Assembly (NCBI GenBank): GCA_934148875.1
Contig: CAKPDJ010000055.1
Location: 1-8,809, forward strand
Origin: an uncultured Bacilli bacterium
Lineage (GTDB): Bacteria > Bacillota_I > Bacilli_A > RF39 > UBA660
Length of the DNA: 8,809 bases
Reading direction: 5' to 3'
Below the pieces are notes generated by a model, which worked only from the letters and a program-made list of their open reading frames with translations, did not search any database and was not told the origin of the DNA. This document shows positions 6,079-8,809 of this stretch, piece after piece (within the stretch, counting starts at the first letter, position 1; each line of letters opens with the position of its first letter). Made by a program: the position numbers and the translations under genes.

Positions 6079-8445
6079 ATGGAAGAAAAATTAGAAGTAG
6101 CAAATAATCCTTTATTAGTTAATCCAGATAATGTTATAAGAGGTGAACATTATCGAATTAGTGTATTAACTGAAAGATTAATTCGTTTAGAATATAATTC
6201 TGGTGGAGTTTTTTATGATAATGAAACACAGTTAGTTCAATTTCGTAATTTTCCAAAAGTTCAATTTGAAGTTAATCAAGATAATCGTTTTTTAGTAATA
6301 AAAACTAAATATTTTGCTTTATCTTATACTAAAGAAAGAAGTTTTGATGGTGGAAAATTAATGCCAACTAATAATTTAAAGGTTGATTTGGTTGGTACTG
6401 ATAGAACTTGGTATTATCATCACCCTGAAGTAAAAAATTATAAAGGAAATTTTATTAGTTTAGACGGTAGTGATACTGATGCTAAAGCTAGAAATGGTCT
6501 TTATTCAGTTGATGGTTTTGCATCAATTGATGATAGTGATAACGGTATTTATGATGAAAATCATAAACTTATTAATCGTGATAGTAAAAGTATAGATATT
6601 TATCTTTTTATGTATAATAATGATTTTGAACTTGCATTAAAAGATTATTTTATGTTAACTGGTAAACCTAAAATGATTCCAAGATATGCACTTGGCAATT
6701 GGTGGTCTCGTGATTTAGATTATACTACTCAAGATATTCAAGATTTAGTTACTCATTTTGAAAAAATAGAAATACCTTTATCAGTTTTAGTATTAGATGA
6801 TAGTTGGCATGTAAATAAGTTTCAAGATGGTAGTAAATTATATACAGGTTATACTTTTAATAAAAGTTTAATTTCTAATCCAGGGGAACTGATTCAATAT
6901 TTACATAGTAAAAATATTCATATAGGGTTACAATTTAATCCTACACAAGGTATATATCCACATGAAGAACATTATCAGGATATAGCTAATTATTTTCAAA
7001 TTACAGAAAATAAAATTATATCTTTTGATCCACTTAATCCGGTTTTACTTGATGCTATAAATAAATTTATGTTATCTCCTCTTGCTAACTTAGGTGTTGA
7101 TTTTATGTGGAATGATATTAGAACAGATCAAACTAATTCCAATGGGCTATGGTTAGTTAATCAGTCATTATCAAGATTATTTGGAATTACTTTAGGACGT
7201 AATGGATTAATTGCGACACATCGTTATCCAATTACTTATGCTGGTAGTACTTTAGTTGGTTGGGAAACACTTATTAAAACTCCTACTGTATATGAACAGG
7301 CAAGTAACATTGGAGTTAATTGGATTAGTATGGATGTTGCCGGTAACTATGGTGGTGTTGAAGAAGAAGAATTATATATTCGTTCTATTGAACTTGCTAC
7401 TTTTAGTCCTATTTTAAGATTTCATGCTCCACGTGGTAGATATTATCGTAAAGAACCATGGAGATGGAATGCTAGAACTTTGGAAGTTATAGATAATTAT
7501 TTGAGTCTAAGACATCGTTTAATTCCATATTTATATTCAAAAGCTTATTATTATCATAAAAATGGTGATTTAGTGCTTAAACCTTTATATTATAATTATC
7601 CATGGATATTTGATGATAGTAATTTTAAAAATGAATATTATTTCGGTGATATGTTGATTTCACCTATATTAACGAAGAAAGATTTATTGATTAATCGTAC
7701 TATTCATAAATTCTTTATACCTGATGGTATTTGGTATGATTTTAAAACTGGTAAAAAATTTCCTGGTAAAAAGGAATATATTTCATTCTTTAGGGATGAA
7801 GATTATCCTGTTTTTGTTAAGAGAGGAGCTATTATTCCTTTAAGCAATAATAATGGTAATTTTACAGGTAATCCAGATTTACTTGAAGTACATGTTTTCC
7901 CTGGTGAAAGTAATACATTTAATTTGTATGAAGATTTGAATAATGATGAAAGTAATCATTTAATTACTCAGTTTGATTATAATTATTTACCTAGTAATTA
8001 TACTTTAATTATTCGTACTATTGAGGGAAATCGTGGGGTAGTTAGTGATTATCGTGATTATAAGATAAGATTCCGCAATACTAAAAAGACAGATCAAGTA
8101 ATTGCATATTTTAATGATACTCAAATTAAAACAGTTAGTTATGTAGATGATAATGATTTTGTAGTAGAAGTTAATCATGTTCCTTCTATTGGACAATTTA
8201 CTTTAAACTGTAAGGGTAAAGATATTGAAATAGATGCTATTCGTTTAATTAATGATGATATTGATAGTATTTTACTTGATTTACCTATTAATACGGTTTT
8301 AAAAGAAAAAATATCTTCGATTATGTTTAGTGAATTACCAATTAAGAGAAAAAGAATTGAAATTAGAAAGTTGAAAAAATATAATTTGGGTAATGAATAC
8401 ATTAAACTTTTCTTGAAATTACTTGAATATATTGGTACTATTTAA
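6079..8445 (+). CDS. Glycoside hydrolase family 31-like protein with a non-canonical active site
   Basis: The 788-residue protein has the GH31 layout: N-terminal beta-sandwich (about 1-195, with YFALSYTKER), TIM barrel (about 200-530), and C-terminal beta domains (about 530-710), plus a charged tail to 788. Barrel landmarks are WWSRDLDY (208-215), VLVLDDSWH (236-244), VDFMWNDIRTD (340-350), MDVAGNYGG (418-426), ELYIRSIELATFSPILRFHA (431-450) and REP-type KEPWRW (458-463). By alignment from memory with human GAA and E. coli YicI, D346 is the nucleophile and D240 or D241, D419 and H449 line the sugar pocket. The acid/base aspartate position is S390, and a segment before it is shortened. There is no signal peptide, so it is cytoplasmic. 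Substrate is not predictable; alpha-glucosidase or alpha-xylosidase would be the default guess, but altered or lost hydrolysis is possible. No sugar transporter or regulator is adjacent. Confidence 0.88.
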   Translation: MEEKLEVANNPLLVNPDNVIRGEHYRISVLTERLIRLEYNSGGVFYDNETQLVQFRNFPKVQFEVNQDNRFLVIKTKYFALSYTKERSFDGGKLMPTNNLKVDLVGTDRTWYYHHPEVKNYKGNFISLDGSDTDAKARNGLYSVDGFASIDDSDNGIYDENHKLINRDSKSIDIYLFMYNNDFELALKDYFMLTGKPKMIPRYALGNWWSRDLDYTTQDIQDLVTHFEKIEIPLSVLVLDDSWHVNKFQDGSKLYTGYTFNKSLISNPGELIQYLHSKNIHIGLQFNPTQGIYPHEEHYQDIANYFQITENKIISFDPLNPVLLDAINKFMLSPLANLGVDFMWNDIRTDQTNSNGLWLVNQSLSRLFGITLGRNGLIATHRYPITYAGSTLVGWETLIKTPTVYEQASNIGVNWISMDVAGNYGGVEEEELYIRSIELATFSPILRFHAPRGRYYRKEPWRWNARTLEVIDNYLSLRHRLIPYLYSKAYYYHKNGDLVLKPLYYNYPWIFDDSNFKNEYYFGDMLISPILTKKDLLINRTIHKFFIPDGIWYDFKTGKKFPGKKEYISFFRDEDYPVFVKRGAIIPLSNNNGNFTGNPDLLEVHVFPGESNTFNLYEDLNNDESNHLITQFDYNYLPSNYTLIIRTIEGNRGVVSDYRDYKIRFRNTKKTDQVIAYFNDTQIKTVSYVDDNDFVVEVNHVPSIGQFTLNCKGKDIEIDAIRLINDDIDSILLDLPINTVLKEKISSIMFSELPIKRKRIEIRKLKKYNLGNEYIKLFLKLLEYIGTI

Positions 8446-8453
8446 TGTTTTAA

Positions 8454-8482
8454 TTGAAATAGATATTTGGTTGTGTTATAAT
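8454..8482 (+). promoter_or_regulatory. Strong sigma-A-type promoter with extended -10
   Basis: TTGAAA (8454-8459) and TATAAT (8477-8482) are 17 bp apart, and TGT just before the -10 makes it an extended -10 as well. Transcription would start near 8489, about 18 nt before the ATG at 8507. This is the closest match to consensus in the window. Confidence 0.82.
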
Positions 8483-8506
8483 AATTTCACTTTATGGGGG
8501 GATTTT

Positions 8507-8809
8507 ATGTTAGGTAGAGAAAAACTTATAAAATATTTAGAAGATGAATTAGAAAGAACAACGAAAGAAATTAAGAACATTACTGATAAAATAAGTGAAA
8601 AAAGAGAATTACAGAAAGATACTTTAGCAAAATCAATTGCTGTAAGTCAGCGTAGTTCTTTAATTAACTTAATATTATCTAGTGTAATGACTGTACTTAT
8701 TACAGTTGGGATGGTAGTTTTACCAATTAATATGATTGGTATAATTGCGGGTTTAATTTTGGATACAATATTTTCTGCTTGTTCTTTCTCCAATGCAAAA
8801 TATTTTATT
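8507..8809 (+). CDS. Coiled-coil protein with two membrane segments, 3' partial, function unknown
   Basis: The frame is open from ATG 8507 to the window end (101 codons) with no stop, so the C-terminus is missing. GGGGGGA at 8496-8502 is a strong ribosome binding site 4 nt upstream, behind a near-consensus promoter. Residues 1-45 are highly charged and should form a coiled coil (KYLEDELERTTKEIKNITDK, then ISEKRELQKD). Two hydrophobic segments follow, about 51-73 (SLINLILSSVMTVLITVGMVV) in part and about 74-91 (INMIGIIAGLILDTIF), joined by a very short turn, suggesting a hairpin with both ends on the same side. I do not recognise the family. Confidence 0.75.
   Translation, partial: MLGREKLIKYLEDELERTTKEIKNITDKISEKRELQKDTLAKSIAVSQRSSLINLILSSVMTVLITVGMVVLPINMIGIIAGLILDTIFSACSFSNAKYFI

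Noticed and set aside
8005..8402. Two overlapping minus-strand reading frames
   Set aside because: Both are antisense to the GH31 gene's 3' end, where the plus-strand frame encodes conserved-looking sequence. A+T-rich DNA yields such frames by chance.
8494..8517. Short upstream peptide frame ATG GGG GGA before the 8507 gene
   Set aside because: Its ATG overlaps the ribosome binding site and has none of its own; a seven-codon peptide is not supported.
1..8809. Mycoplasma-type genetic code (TGA = Trp)
   Set aside because: The many tryptophans in the complete genes are TGG and no in-frame TGA is seen, unlikely under code 4 at this base composition.
1..8809. tRNA, rRNA, CRISPR array, insertion sequence or prophage
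   Set aside because: No cloverleaf, repeated spacer unit, transposase or phage gene was found on either strand.

Overview
The window is strongly A+T-rich and bacterial. It looks like a chromosomal segment of a low-GC Gram-positive relative (Bacilli/Mollicutes-type, possibly an uncultured gut lineage such as RF39); that placement is an inference from base composition, protein style and gene families. Every tryptophan I checked is TGG, no complete gene contains an in-frame TGA, and all six visible stops are TAA or TAG, so translation table 11 fits better than the Mycoplasma code.

Layout: (1) 1-927 holds the 3' end of a large cell-surface protein (cadherin-like beta-sandwich, then a lectin-fold-like terminal domain), closed by a hairpin terminator. 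(2) 1088-2408 is a two-gene membrane operon, a short NfeD protein followed by an SPFH (stomatin/QmcA-type) protein, also closed by a terminator. (3) 2489-3574 encodes a membrane-anchored M15/VanY-type zinc D-Ala-D-Ala carboxypeptidase. (4) 3598-4551 on the minus strand encodes a YtqA/YhcC-type radical SAM protein, converging on gene 3 through a shared hairpin. (5) 4647-6002, divergent from gene 4, encodes an unrecognised single-pass membrane protein with a large outside domain. (6) 6079-8445 encodes a cytoplasmic GH31-family protein whose usual acid/base aspartate is replaced by serine. (7) 8507 to the window end is the start of a small coiled-coil protein with two membrane segments, behind the best promoter in the window.

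Apart from the NfeD-SPFH pair, genes are mostly single transcription units with their own promoter and, often, their own terminator; untranslated leaders are very short. Several products concern the envelope (surface protein, NfeD/SPFH, carboxypeptidase, two unknown membrane proteins), but nothing shows that they form one pathway. I see no mobile element, CRISPR array, tRNA or rRNA. The most noteworthy points are the altered GH31 active site, the abrupt glycine-codon shift inside the surface-protein gene, and an internal duplication in the carboxypeptidase stalk.
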